Source of the DNA: Pseudomonas sp. efr-133-TYG-5
GTDB lineage: Bacteria > Pseudomonadota > Gammaproteobacteria > Pseudomonadales > Pseudomonadaceae
DNA length: 64,000 bases
NCBI RefSeq assembly: GCF_030209175.1
Contig: NZ_JARVSM010000004.1
Coordinates: 124,001-188,000 of the forward strand
Direction of reading: 5' to 3'
The notes beneath the pieces are model-generated. The model searched no databases and was not told the DNA's origin. It saw nothing but the letters and a program-made list of their open reading frames with translations. The position numbers were made by a program, and so were the translations under genes. This document shows positions 20,838-32,316 of the stretch, in pieces. Numbering within the stretch: position 1 is the stretch's first letter; each line of letters opens with the position of its first letter.

Positions 20838-22868
20838 ATGGAACGTTCACCCTGGCACGCTGGCGAGCAACAGTTGCAGGCCCATGTCGGCGTCGCCGAG
20901 CGTATGGAGGCCTTCGGGCGCAAGGTCATTCGCACCTGGATGCCCGATCAGCACCGAGAGTTCTATCAGCAGCTGCCGTTCATGGTGTACGGCGCGGTCG
21001 ACGCCGACGGTTGTCCCTGGGCCAGCGTGCTCGAAGGCGAACCTGGATTTGCCCGCTCGCCAGATCCGACCCATCTGCAGTTCTCCAGCGTTCCTGCTGC
21101 CGACGACCCGGCGCAGGTGCACGATGGCGCCGCCATCGGCCTGCTGGGGATCGAGCTGCATACACGCCGGCGCAATCGCCTCAACGGGCATGTCGAGCAA
21201 TTGCACGGTGGCGGTTTCAACTTGGCGGTGGATCAGGCGTTCGGTAACTGCCCGCAATACATACAGCTGCGCCAGTTCCAGCGCGTAGCGCTGACGGATC
21301 CGGCGACCCGGCCCGCCGAGTACGCTGACGGACTCGATGACGCCGCCGTGGCGCTGATCGCCAGCGCCGACACGTTTTTTGTCGCCAGTTACGTCGAGGT
21401 CGATGGCCAGCGTGCGGTGGACGTGTCACATCGCGGTGGCCAGCCGGGTTTCGTCCGCGTCGAGGGCAATCGCCTGACCATCCCGGATTTCGCCGGCAAC
21501 CTGCATTTCAACACCCTCGGCAATCTCCTGCTCAATCCCCGGGCCGGCTTGCTGTTCATCGACTTTTCCACCGGTGACGTGCTGCAACTGAGCGGCCGCA
21601 CCGAGATCATTCTCGACGGTCCGCAGATCGACGCCTTTCAGGGCGCGGAGCGCTTGTGGACGTTCGAAGTGGAAAAATGTGTCCGGCGGCCGGCGGCGCT
21701 GGCCTTGCGCTGGCGCTTCGACGGCATGTCGCCGACCAGTCTGCTCACCGGCACCTGGGCCCAGGCCGAGGCGCGCTTGCAGGCGCAGCAACTGGGGGAC
21801 AGCTGGCGGCCGCTGCGGGTGGCGAAGATCGAGATGGAAAGCCGCCATATCCGCTCGATCTACCTCGAGCCGGCCGATGGGGCCGGGTTGCCGGTGTTCC
21901 TCGCCGGGCAGCACTTGCCGCTGCGCTTCACGCTCGACGGTGAAGTGCACATCCGCACCTACAGCCTGTCGAGCGCGCCGTCGGACGATTTCTTCCGCAT
22001 CAGCGTCAAGCGCGAGGGGCGGGTGTCGAGCCATCTGCATGAGCACATTCGCGTCGGCGACGTGCTCGAGGCACGGGCGCCCCAGGGGCATTTCACCGTG
22101 GCGCCGCTGGAACGGCGGCCATTGGTGTTGCTGGCGGCCGGTGTCGGCATCACGCCGCTGCTGTCGATGCTGCGCGAGGTGGTGTATCAGGGCCTGCGCA
22201 CCCGCGGGATTCGTCCGACCTGGCTGTTGCAGAGTTCGCGCAGCCTCGCCGACCAACCGTTTCGCCGTGAGCTCGATCGCCTGCTGGAAAGCGCCGGCGA
22301 CTCGGTACGGCTGGTACGGCTGTTGAGTCAGCCGGAAGCCGATGTGCAGCAGGGCGCGGATTTCGACCTGCACGGGCGCATTGACGGCGCACTGCTGAGA
22401 AATCTGCTCACGGAGGAAGATTACGATCAGGTCGACTTCGTACTCTGTGGTCCCGGCAGTTTCACCCAGGGCGTCTACGACCAATTGCGCGAGCTGGATG
22501 TGCGCGATGCGCGGATTCACGCGGAAACCTTCGGGCCCTCGACGCTGAAACGCCAGGCTGACGCCGATGCGATCGTTATTCAACAGCCGCCGGCGGCCAC
22601 CACCGCGGTGCCGGTGATATTCGAGCGCTCGGCCAAGGAGGCACGCTGGCAGCCTGACGGCGGCAGTTTGCTGGAGCTGGCGGAAAGCCGCGGCCTGCGC
22701 CCCGAGTTCAGTTGCCGCGGCGGTTCGTGCGGCACCTGCAAGACGCGTCTGGTCAGCGGTGCGGTGAATTATCCACAGGTCCCGGCGGAGATCCCCGAGG
22801 CCGGGCACGTGCTGATCTGCTGTGCGGTGCCGGCGCAGAGTGAACAAGCGCTGGTGCTGGACCTGTAA
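20838..22868 (+). CDS. Three-domain flavoprotein: FMN-binding split barrel, ferredoxin reductase, 2Fe-2S ferredoxin
   Basis: Probable soluble redox enzyme of 676 residues, intact in one frame. Residues 1 to about 300 resemble the pyridoxamine-phosphate-oxidase-like split barrel (FMVYGAVDADGCPWASVLEG near 50; NLHFNTLGNLLLNPRAGLLF near 220). Residues about 325-570 form an FAD/NAD(P) oxidoreductase module with RTYSLSS and the pyridine-nucleotide segment GVGITPLLSML. The C-terminal 85 residues are a plant-type ferredoxin with C-x4-C-x2-C near 625 and a further Cys near the end. Such fusions are known in proteobacteria, but the substrate is not established. The start ATG at 20838 has GAGAGG upstream. 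An exact DnaA box lies at 22769-22777. Confidence 0.88.
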   Translation: MERSPWHAGEQQLQAHVGVAERMEAFGRKVIRTWMPDQHREFYQQLPFMVYGAVDADGCPWASVLEGEPGFARSPDPTHLQFSSVPAADDPAQVHDGAAIGLLGIELHTRRRNRLNGHVEQLHGGGFNLAVDQAFGNCPQYIQLRQFQRVALTDPATRPAEYADGLDDAAVALIASADTFFVASYVEVDGQRAVDVSHRGGQPGFVRVEGNRLTIPDFAGNLHFNTLGNLLLNPRAGLLFIDFSTGDVLQLSGRTEIILDGPQIDAFQGAERLWTFEVEKCVRRPAALALRWRFDGMSPTSLLTGTWAQAEARLQAQQLGDSWRPLRVAKIEMESRHIRSIYLEPADGAGLPVFLAGQHLPLRFTLDGEVHIRTYSLSSAPSDDFFRISVKREGRVSSHLHEHIRVGDVLEARAPQGHFTVAPLERRPLVLLAAGVGITPLLSMLREVVYQGLRTRGIRPTWLLQSSRSLADQPFRRELDRLLESAGDSVRLVRLLSQPEADVQQGADFDLHGRIDGALLRNLLTEEDYDQVDFVLCGPGSFTQGVYDQLRELDVRDARIHAETFGPSTLKRQADADAIVIQQPPAATTAVPVIFERSAKEARWQPDGGSLLELAESRGLRPEFSCRGGSCGTCKTRLVSGAVNYPQVPAEIPEAGHVLICCAVPAQSEQALVLDL

Positions 22869-22901
22869 CGGCGCCGCCGGAGAGGGCGGCGGATACATCG
22901 A

Positions 22902-24032
22902 TCAGGCGTAGGACAGCGCTTTTTCTTCCAGCAGTTCCTGATACAGCGCCGTCCACTTGCGGCCCATTTCATCGGCGGTGAATAACTGCCGGTAGCGCGC
23001 TTCGGCCTTCACACCCATGGCGGCGGCACGTTCTGGGTTTTCCCACAGGGTGCGCATCGCTTCGCGGAAGGCCTGGGGATGACTGGGCGGCACCACCAGG
23101 CCGGTTTCGTTGTGGATATTGATGTAGCTGGTGCCGGTGCCGATTTCGCTGGAGATCATCGGTTTGCCGTACATCGCCCCTTCGAGCAGCGAAATGCCGA
23201 AGGCTTCGGAGCGCAGATGCGAGGGGAACACGATGGCGTAGCTCAGTTGCAGCAGGGCGACCTTGTCGGCGTCATCCAGGCGTCCGAGGAAATGGATGTT
23301 GCGCAGGCCCAGCGCCGCCGCCTGGGCGTGCAGCGCCTGCTCCAGCGGACCGGCGCCGACGATCACCACCGGATAATCGACGCCCTGCAGGGCATCGAGG
23401 AGGATGTGCAGGCCCTTGTAGTAGCGCATCACCCCGACGAACAGGAAAAACTTATCCCCAAGGCGTTCGCGCCAGCGAGTCATACGCTCGGCGTCAGGCT
23501 GTGGATAACCGGCCTTGTTCAAACCGTAGGGAATGACCCGGGTCTTGTCCTGGAACTGCTGCAGCACGTCGCTGGTGTGCAGGTAGTTGGGCGACGCCGC
23601 GACGATGCGGTCGGCACTGGCGAGGAAGCGGTTCATCAGCGGCCGATAGAGCTTGAGCAGGTGTTTCTGGCGAATGATGTCCGAGTGGTAAGTCACCACG
23701 CTCGGCTTGCCGAGGGCGCTGGCGAAATGCACCAGGTCCATGAATGGCCACGGAAAGTGGTAATTGACCACGTCGGCCTCGGCGGCCAGTTCGCGAAACT
23801 GTTTGAACACGCTCCAGGAAAATCCGGTGGAGGCGAACTGGATATCCAGCCTGGCCCGATGCACTTCGTGGTGACCGAGTTGCACCACGGCCGGCTCGGG
23901 ATTGGCGCTGAGGGTCAGCACCTGGCCGTCGATGCCGTGCTGGGCACCGCTTTCGCACAACTGGAAGATCACTTGTTCGATACCGCCGACCGAGTCGGGC
24001 AGGTAGGTCTTGAAGAAATGTAGAACTCGCAT
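22902..24032 (-). CDS. wbpZ: D-rhamnan glycosyltransferase WbpZ
   Basis: GT4-type glycosyltransferase of the common-antigen (A-band) LPS pathway; WbpZ is thought to add the first D-rhamnose to the primer lipid. It has 376 residues with a GT-B fold: MRVLHFFKTYLPDSVGGIE at the N-terminus, FVGVMRYYKGLHILLDAL near 215, and the E-x7-E segment EAFGISLLEGAMYGKPMIS near 290. It is the last gene of the minus-strand operon and starts immediately after the wbpY stop (TGA-ATG). A GC hairpin without T-run (about 22871-22890) lies between it and the convergent flavoprotein gene. Confidence 0.88.
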   Translation of the reverse strand: MRVLHFFKTYLPDSVGGIEQVIFQLCESGAQHGIDGQVLTLSANPEPAVVQLGHHEVHRARLDIQFASTGFSWSVFKQFRELAAEADVVNYHFPWPFMDLVHFASALGKPSVVTYHSDIIRQKHLLKLYRPLMNRFLASADRIVAASPNYLHTSDVLQQFQDKTRVIPYGLNKAGYPQPDAERMTRWRERLGDKFFLFVGVMRYYKGLHILLDALQGVDYPVVIVGAGPLEQALHAQAAALGLRNIHFLGRLDDADKVALLQLSYAIVFPSHLRSEAFGISLLEGAMYGKPMISSEIGTGTSYINIHNETGLVVPPSHPQAFREAMRTLWENPERAAAMGVKAEARYRQLFTADEMGRKWTALYQELLEEKALSYA

Positions 24033-25163
24033 TCAACCTCCCATGGCCTGGCGGTAGGCCTGGGCCGTGGCCCCTGCACAACGCTTCCAGGAAAAAAGCC
24101 GTGCCTGCTGCAATCCGGCTTCCCGGCATGCCTGCCAATGCGCGTGATCGTCGATCAGCCGGCTCATGGCGTCACGCAGGCCGTCTGCATCGTCAGCTTC
24201 AATATAGTTGCCCGCCGGCCCTGCGACCTCCGGCATTGCCGAAGAACGTGTGACCACCACCGGGGTGCCGCTGGCCATCGCTTCCAGCACCGGCAGGCCG
24301 AAGCCTTCGTACAGCGACGGAAAGATCAGCGCACGGGCGCCGGCGAGCAATTGCGCCACGTCTTCGTCGGGCAGGTAACCGAGCAGGCACACATGACCGG
24401 ACGCCAGCGCCTGGCGCAACTCGTCATTGAACTGCTCGCGCTGCCAGCCGGCCATGCCGACGATCAGCAGCGGAAACCGCTGGCGCACCGCATCCGGCAG
24501 CCGGGCGTGGGCGCGCAGGGCCAGGTTGAGGTTCTTGCGTGGTTCCAGGGTGCCGACGCAGAGGAAATACTCCCGCGGCGCGACGGCGTGGGCCTTGAGC
24601 ACCGCATCGATCGCTGCCGGCTCGCGTGGATGGAAGCGCGCGGCCACGCCCAACGGCGCGATCACGAAGCGGTCGGCGGGCAGGCCGAAGTAATCCCGCG
24701 CTTCATCGGCGATGGCCTGCGAGTCGGTGAGGATCAGCCGCGCCTGCTGCACCCCGGCGGCCAGACGGCGTTCGATTTCCTTGAGCCGGGCGGCGGGCTG
24801 GGTCTGCGGGAAATGCAGGTGCGTCAGGTCGTGCAGGGTGATCACCGTCGGGCCGTCGAAGGCCAGCGGCCACAGGCTCGGCTCATGATACAGGTCGATG
24901 GGTTGCGCGCGGCCCTGGTCGAAACGCTTCTGCTCCAGCCAGCGGCGGGCCTGATAGGCGCCGGGGATCTGCCGCAGCAACGGCGTCAGCCGCGAGTAGC
25001 CGGGCATCGCTGCCTCCGGCAACGCCGGACTCCAGCCCCAGCCATGGAACAGCGTCAGGTCGATATCGGTTTCGGCGCGCAACGCGCTGACCAGTTCGGC
25101 GACGTAATGGCCGATACCGGTGCGCGGCGCCTGCAGAATCCGTGCGTTAAGGGCAATGCGCAT
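24033..25163 (-). CDS. wbpY: D-rhamnan glycosyltransferase WbpY
   Basis: GT4-type glycosyltransferase of 376 residues in the A-band LPS operon, expected to extend the D-rhamnose chain from GDP-D-rhamnose. It begins MRIALNARILQAPRTGIGHY. The FLCVGTLEPRKNLNLALRA segment is near 203, and the E-x7-E motif lies in PSLYEGFGLPVLEAMASG near 290. The ATG at 25163 overlaps the end of wbpX by 17 bp; longer in-frame extensions are shadows of wbpX. Identification rests on order (wbpX-wbpY-wbpZ) and size. Confidence 0.87.
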   Translation of the reverse strand: MRIALNARILQAPRTGIGHYVAELVSALRAETDIDLTLFHGWGWSPALPEAAMPGYSRLTPLLRQIPGAYQARRWLEQKRFDQGRAQPIDLYHEPSLWPLAFDGPTVITLHDLTHLHFPQTQPAARLKEIERRLAAGVQQARLILTDSQAIADEARDYFGLPADRFVIAPLGVAARFHPREPAAIDAVLKAHAVAPREYFLCVGTLEPRKNLNLALRAHARLPDAVRQRFPLLIVGMAGWQREQFNDELRQALASGHVCLLGYLPDEDVAQLLAGARALIFPSLYEGFGLPVLEAMASGTPVVVTRSSAMPEVAGPAGNYIEADDADGLRDAMSRLIDDHAHWQACREAGLQQARLFSWKRCAGATAQAYRQAMGG

Positions 25164-26514
25164 GATGCCTCGCTTGCGCCGCCGGCGCCTCCAGGACATT
25201 GCGCGCGGTGCGCTCGGTGAGTTGCGCACTGGCTTCGCGCCAGCCGATCCAGCGCCAGTCGGCCACGTTGCGCGGGGCAGGGAAGTGGCCGCTGCGTTCG
25301 AAGGCGAGCAGCAGGTCGGCGAGGCTTTGTGGATCCTGCAGATCGAAATAGGCCATGAATTCACCGCCAATTTCGCGGAACACCGCAATGTCGCTGCCCA
25401 TCGCCGGCAAACCGCGCTGCATCGCTTCCACCAGGGGCAGGCCGAAGCCTTCGATGAACGAAGGAAACACCAGGGCGCTGGCGTGGGCGTAGGCGTGTTC
25501 GAGGCTGGTGTCGCTGAGGTCGTTGAACATGAACAGCCGACGGTTCAGTTCGGCGTGCCCGCGCACCCGGGCGAGCAGCGCCTCGCACTTCCAGCCGATA
25601 CGCCCGGCAATGCACAACCGCGCCTGCGAGCCGTTGGCCCAGGCACGCTCGAAGGCGTCCAGCAGGTAGGCGTGGTTCTTGCGCGGCTCGATGGTGCTGA
25701 CCATCAGGAACAGCGGTTGCGGCGTGGCGAACAACTGGGCCAGGCGCGGTTCGACCGTGGCATCGGCGCTGCGCAGGTCCAGCTCCGAGCCGAGGTGGAA
25801 GTAATCGAACCAGCGCTGCTCGACCTGCGCCGCGCCGATGCGCTGCTGCAGTTCTGCATGGACTTGATCGCGCACGGTGGCGGAAATCGCCATGAAGCCG
25901 TCAGCGGTGCGGGTCAGCCAGTCGAACCACTCGCTGAAAACCTGCACCAGCCGGGTGTCGTAGAACTGCGGGTGGGACAACGGGATCAGGTCGTAGATCA
26001 CCGCGACGATGCCCACGCCGTCGCGCTTGAACCGTTCGACCTGGTGGAAAAAGTCCGAGTGCCAGGACGAATCGAGCAGCACCAGTTGATCGCCCGGCTG
26101 GTGTTGCAGCGGGGCACACCGCTGCGGCAACTGATAGCGGTTGATCTGTTCGATCAGGCGCAGCGGTATACCGAACGCGGCGAAGTTGCTCAGGCGATAA
26201 CCCACGTACAACAGGCGCCGGGCGAATTTCCGACGCAGGCGGCCGTCGAGGCGCTGGTGCAGTTGGCAGAAACGATGGGCCAGGCGCTCCAGGCGTTCGC
26301 CGAAGGTGACGATGGCGTTGAGCAGCGGCGAGTCCAGAGGGGCCAGGCGCGTCACGCGGTACAGGCGGCCCTTGAGCAGGATCACCGGCAGGCACTCGAT
26401 ACCGTGTGCGCTCGGCGGCAACTGCTGGATGACGTTGCGCACCACCCGCTGAATCCCGGAATTGATCTTCGGGTGCCGGAACACGTGCGTGCATTCGACC
26501 AGGAGGCGGGTCAT
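25147..26514 (-). CDS. wbpX: D-rhamnan glycosyltransferase WbpX
   Basis: GT4-type glycosyltransferase of 455 residues in the A-band LPS operon. The N-terminal part is family-specific (LLVECTHVFRHPKINSGIQR). The donor-binding domain contains MVSTIEPRKNHAYLLDAFE near 284 and FIEGFGLPLVEAMQRGLPA near 370. The start codon overlaps the wzt stop as ATGA, so the two genes are translationally coupled. Together with WbpY and WbpZ it should build the D-rhamnose trisaccharide repeat. Confidence 0.87.
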   Translation of the reverse strand: MTRLLVECTHVFRHPKINSGIQRVVRNVIQQLPPSAHGIECLPVILLKGRLYRVTRLAPLDSPLLNAIVTFGERLERLAHRFCQLHQRLDGRLRRKFARRLLYVGYRLSNFAAFGIPLRLIEQINRYQLPQRCAPLQHQPGDQLVLLDSSWHSDFFHQVERFKRDGVGIVAVIYDLIPLSHPQFYDTRLVQVFSEWFDWLTRTADGFMAISATVRDQVHAELQQRIGAAQVEQRWFDYFHLGSELDLRSADATVEPRLAQLFATPQPLFLMVSTIEPRKNHAYLLDAFERAWANGSQARLCIAGRIGWKCEALLARVRGHAELNRRLFMFNDLSDTSLEHAYAHASALVFPSFIEGFGLPLVEAMQRGLPAMGSDIAVFREIGGEFMAYFDLQDPQSLADLLLAFERSGHFPAPRNVADWRWIGWREASAQLTERTARNVLEAPAAQARHHAHCP

Positions 26515-27761
26515 GGCGCGCGCTCCACCAAGGGTTCGCTGCTACGGCTGATCGAGGTCCTGGCACCGAGCCAGGCGCAGCCGACGAAGTCTTCTTCGCG
26601 GTTGTTGATCACGTGGAACACCAGCCCGTAGTCGCGCCATTCGAAATTGCGGTCCAGGTGCGAGTCGAGGCGCGACAGGCTCAGCGCCACCGAATAATTG
26701 CCCTTGCCCAGGCCCATGACGAAGGCAAAGCGATAAGTGACCCGCTCGCCTGCGCGCAGGTCGTCGAGCGCCTGATTCTGGCGGTGGGTGTTGATGCCGT
26801 ACATGGCCTGGCCGAGGCGATCCTTGATCATGAAGCCGAGCACCAGCCGTTCGATGTCCTGGCGGATCTCCACCTGCACCTCGAGCACCACCGGCTGACC
26901 GACTTCTGCGGCGTCGATGGCGCGCTCGCGCTCATCGAGCAGACGCACGCTGAGAATGCCGGCCTCGCCGGTGCCGGAGACGGTCTGCACCTGACCGCCG
27001 GCGAGGGTTTCCTGGCGTACGGTCTGGCCTTCGCGCTCGGCGAGCAGGGCGTTGTAGTAATCCATGACCGCCTCCGGTTTGTCGTGCATGGCCATGCGAC
27101 CGCCCTCGAGGAGGATCGCCGAGTCGCAGATCGACTGAATCGCCGAACGATCGTGGGAGACGATCAGCAGGGTGGTGCCGGCCTTGCGGAAGCTGCGGAT
27201 GCGGTCGAAGCTTTTGTGCTGGAAATAGGCGTCGCCCACCGACAGGGCCTCGTCGACGATCAGGATGTCCGGGCGGCGCGCCGTGGCGACGCTGAACGCC
27301 AGGCGCATCTGCATGCCGCTGGAATAGGTGCGTACCGGGTGATCGATGGCCTCGCCGATTTCCGCGAAGCGTTCGATGTCCGGCATCAGCGCTGCGATGT
27401 CTTCGACCTGCATGCCCAGCAGTTGCCCGGCCATGACCGCGTTCTGCCGGCCGGTGAAATCCGGGTGAAAGCCCATGCCCAATTCAAGCAGCGCGGCGAC
27501 CCGGCCTTCGAGCCGGATCTGCCCGCAGGTTGGCTGGGTGGTGCCGGTGATCATTTTCAGCAGGGTGCTTTTGCCGGCGCCGTTGACCCCGACGATGCCC
27601 ACCGCTTCACCGGGGGCGATTTCGAAATTCACATCCTGCAGCACCCAATGCGGGTGATGGCGCATCGGCGAAAACGGAATCAGCCATTCGGCCAGACGAC
27701 TCCAGCGGTTAGGGTACTGCTTGTAGGCCTTGCCCAGGCCCGTGACGCGTATGTGGCCCAT
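26511..27761 (-). CDS. wzt: O-antigen ABC transporter, ATP-binding subunit Wzt
   Basis: Cytoplasmic ATPase that, with Wzm, exports the finished lipid-linked D-rhamnan across the inner membrane. It has 416 residues. The Walker A motif GVNGAGKST is near 58, the signature YSSGMQMRL near 149 and Walker B ILIVDEALSVGD near 170. The C-terminal 160 residues form an extra domain of the kind that binds the modified chain end in other Wzt proteins. This matters because glycosyltransferase and methyltransferase genes that could cap the chain lie divergently nearby. The start overlaps the wzm stop by one base (TGATG). Confidence 0.93.
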   Translation of the reverse strand: MGHIRVTGLGKAYKQYPNRWSRLAEWLIPFSPMRHHPHWVLQDVNFEIAPGEAVGIVGVNGAGKSTLLKMITGTTQPTCGQIRLEGRVAALLELGMGFHPDFTGRQNAVMAGQLLGMQVEDIAALMPDIERFAEIGEAIDHPVRTYSSGMQMRLAFSVATARRPDILIVDEALSVGDAYFQHKSFDRIRSFRKAGTTLLIVSHDRSAIQSICDSAILLEGGRMAMHDKPEAVMDYYNALLAEREGQTVRQETLAGGQVQTVSGTGEAGILSVRLLDERERAIDAAEVGQPVVLEVQVEIRQDIERLVLGFMIKDRLGQAMYGINTHRQNQALDDLRAGERVTYRFAFVMGLGKGNYSVALSLSRLDSHLDRNFEWRDYGLVFHVINNREEDFVGCAWLGARTSISRSSEPLVERAP

Positions 27762-28558
27762 CAGAGTTCATCCACCATTTCGCCGACGCGCTGACGAAAC
27801 AGGCGCAGGCCGATCACACACAGCAGCACAGCGATCACCAGGATCGGCAGCAGTGAACTCCAGACCGGCCACTGGCCGTAGAGGAACAGGTTCTGGTAGC
27901 TGCCGATCAGGTTGGTCAGCGGATTGAGTTGCAGCAGGCGCTGTACCCATTCCGGCAGGATGCTCAGCGGATAGACGATCGGCGTCAGCCAGAACCAGAA
28001 TTGCAGGCAGATGGCGAAGAGCTGCCCGACGTCGCGAAAGAACACGTTGAGCACGCCAAGGATCATCCCCAACCCCGCGCAGAACAGCACTTGCAGGGCG
28101 AGCAGCGGCAGCAGGGCCAGCAGCGCCATGCCGGGCCAGCGCCCGGTGATCAGCAGGAAACCGAGGAACAGGCCGATGATGATCGCGAAGTTGATCGCAG
28201 CGTTGAGCAACACGATCACCGGCAGGCAGATGCGCGGGAAGCTGATTTTCTTCAGCAGGTTGGCGTTTTCCAGAAACATGTTCTGGCAGCGCAGGGTGAT
28301 TTCCGAGAACAGGCCCCAGGTCAGCAGGCCGGCGCACAGGTAGACGCTGTAGGCCATGCCGTCGTCCACGCCGGGCAGTCGCGCGCGCATGATGTGGGAA
28401 AAAATCACCGTGTACACAACGATCATCGACAGCGGGTTGAGTACCGTCCACAGCGCGCCGAACAGCGAATTGCGATACCGCGCTTGAAACTCCCGCTTGA
28501 CGCTGCCGAGGATGAATCCACGGTAGCTGCGCAGCGAGCGGAACAGGGAAAGCAGCAT
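27761..28558 (-). CDS. wzm: O-antigen ABC transporter, membrane subunit Wzm
   Basis: Inner-membrane permease of the ABC-2 type, 265 residues with about six membrane helices. The N-terminal SVKREFQARYRNSLFGALWTV segment is typical of polysaccharide exporters. It pairs with Wzt encoded next to it. It starts directly after the wbpW stop, in the same operon order as in P. aeruginosa. Confidence 0.93.
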   Translation of the reverse strand: MLLSLFRSLRSYRGFILGSVKREFQARYRNSLFGALWTVLNPLSMIVVYTVIFSHIMRARLPGVDDGMAYSVYLCAGLLTWGLFSEITLRCQNMFLENANLLKKISFPRICLPVIVLLNAAINFAIIIGLFLGFLLITGRWPGMALLALLPLLALQVLFCAGLGMILGVLNVFFRDVGQLFAICLQFWFWLTPIVYPLSILPEWVQRLLQLNPLTNLIGSYQNLFLYGQWPVWSSLLPILVIAVLLCVIGLRLFRQRVGEMVDEL

Positions 28559-30001
28559 TCACACCGTCCTGCCGTATTGATCTTCGAAGCGGACGATGTC
28601 GTCCTCTCCCAGGTATTCGCCGCTTTGCACTTCGATGATCACCAGGTCGATCACGCCGGGGTTTTCCAGGCGATGCTTGTGTCCGGCGGCGATGAACGTC
28701 GATTCGTTCTTGGCCACCAGCGTGGTGCCCGAGCCATTGTTGGTGACCTTGGCCATGCCTTCGACCACCACCCAATGCTCGTTGCGGTGGTGGTGCATCT
28801 GCAGCGACAGCTTGCCGCCGGGCTTGACCACGATGCGCTTGATCTTGAAACGCGGGCCTTCCTCGAGCACGGTGTAGGTGCCCCACGGCCGGCTGACGGT
28901 GCGGTGCAGGCGATAGGCTTCGTGGGATTTGTCCTTGAGCTGCTTGGCCACCCGGCGCACGTCCTGTGCACGGTCGGCATGGGCGACGAGCACGGCGTCG
29001 GCGGTGTCGATGACGATCAGGTTATCCACACCCACGGTGGCCACCAGGCGACCGTCGCTCTGCACGAAGTTGTCGTGACTGTCGATGAAGATCGCTTCGC
29101 CGCTGGCGCGGTTGTTGTCGGCATCGGCCGGCACCAGCGCGGCCACTGCGCCCCATGAACCGATGTCGCTCCAGTCGAACCCGGCCGGTACCACCACGAC
29201 TTTTTCCGAGCGCTCCATCAACGCGTAGTCGATGGAGATGTCGGTGATCTCGGCGAACAGCGCCGGCGCCAGCTCCTGTTGCAGGTAACCGCTGGTTTCC
29301 AGGGGTTCGCTGGCCGCCAGGCAGGCGCGGGTCTGCTCAAGCAGCTCGGGCGCGTGCAATTGCAGCTCGGCGAGCAGGGTGGCGATGGAGAAGCAGAACA
29401 TCCCGGAATTCCACAGGAAGTTGCCGCTCTCCAGGTAATGGGTGGCGGTCTGCAGGTCGGGTTTTTCCACGAAACGCTGCACTTTGGCCGCGCCCCGGGC
29501 ATCCAGCGGCGCGCCGGTCTCGATGTAGCCGAAGCCGGTTTCCGGGGCGGTCGGAACCACGCCGAAAGTCACCAGATAACCATCCCGGGCCAGGTTGACC
29601 GCGTGTTCGACCGCCTGTTTGAGCGCGTCCTGGTTGACGATCAGGTGATCGGCAGGCATCACCACCATGATCGCGGCGTCGCCATGCAGGGCTTGCAGCG
29701 CCAGGGCAGCGGCGGCAATGGCCGGGGCGGTGTTGCGCCCGCTCGGCTCCAGCAGGAAGTGTCCGCGGTGTTTCGACACGCGGGCGGCGCAGTAGTGATC
29801 CTTGCTCTGGAAGTAGTACTCGCGGTTGGTCACCGTGACGATGTCGCCCCAGCCATCGAGCAATGCCGCCGCGCGCTGGTAGGTCTTGCCCAGCAGCGAC
29901 TGGCCGTCGGGCAGGGTCATGAACGGCTTGGGATGGCCTTCGCGCGACACCGGCCACAGACGAGTCCCGGCACCGCCGGAGAGAATCACAGGAATCAGCA
30001 T
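28559..30001 (-). CDS. wbpW: Mannose-1-phosphate guanylyltransferase / mannose-6-phosphate isomerase WbpW
   Basis: Bifunctional enzyme supplying GDP-D-mannose. It has 480 residues. The N-terminal nucleotidyltransferase domain carries ILSGGAGTRLWPVSRE near 6-21 and FVEKP near 175. The C-terminal type II phosphomannose isomerase cupin has RPWGTYTVLEEG near 364 and the metal-ligand region SLQMHHHRNEHW near 392. GDP-mannose then goes to Gmd and Rmd encoded upstream. An exact DnaA-box 9-mer lies in the gene at 29022-29030. Alginate-type paralogues (AlgA) have the same architecture; the operon context favours WbpW. Confidence 0.92.
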   Translation of the reverse strand: MLIPVILSGGAGTRLWPVSREGHPKPFMTLPDGQSLLGKTYQRAAALLDGWGDIVTVTNREYYFQSKDHYCAARVSKHRGHFLLEPSGRNTAPAIAAAALALQALHGDAAIMVVMPADHLIVNQDALKQAVEHAVNLARDGYLVTFGVVPTAPETGFGYIETGAPLDARGAAKVQRFVEKPDLQTATHYLESGNFLWNSGMFCFSIATLLAELQLHAPELLEQTRACLAASEPLETSGYLQQELAPALFAEITDISIDYALMERSEKVVVVPAGFDWSDIGSWGAVAALVPADADNNRASGEAIFIDSHDNFVQSDGRLVATVGVDNLIVIDTADAVLVAHADRAQDVRRVAKQLKDKSHEAYRLHRTVSRPWGTYTVLEEGPRFKIKRIVVKPGGKLSLQMHHHRNEHWVVVEGMAKVTNNGSGTTLVAKNESTFIAAGHKHRLENPGVIDLVIIEVQSGEYLGEDDIVRFEDQYGRTV

Positions 30002-30004
30002 GGC

Positions 30005-32316
<2,312 letters not shown>

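Noticed and set aside
26586..26601. parS-like sequence TTGATCACGTGGAACA
   Set aside because: One half matches parS, but the other half has four mismatches, so it is not a credible ParB site.
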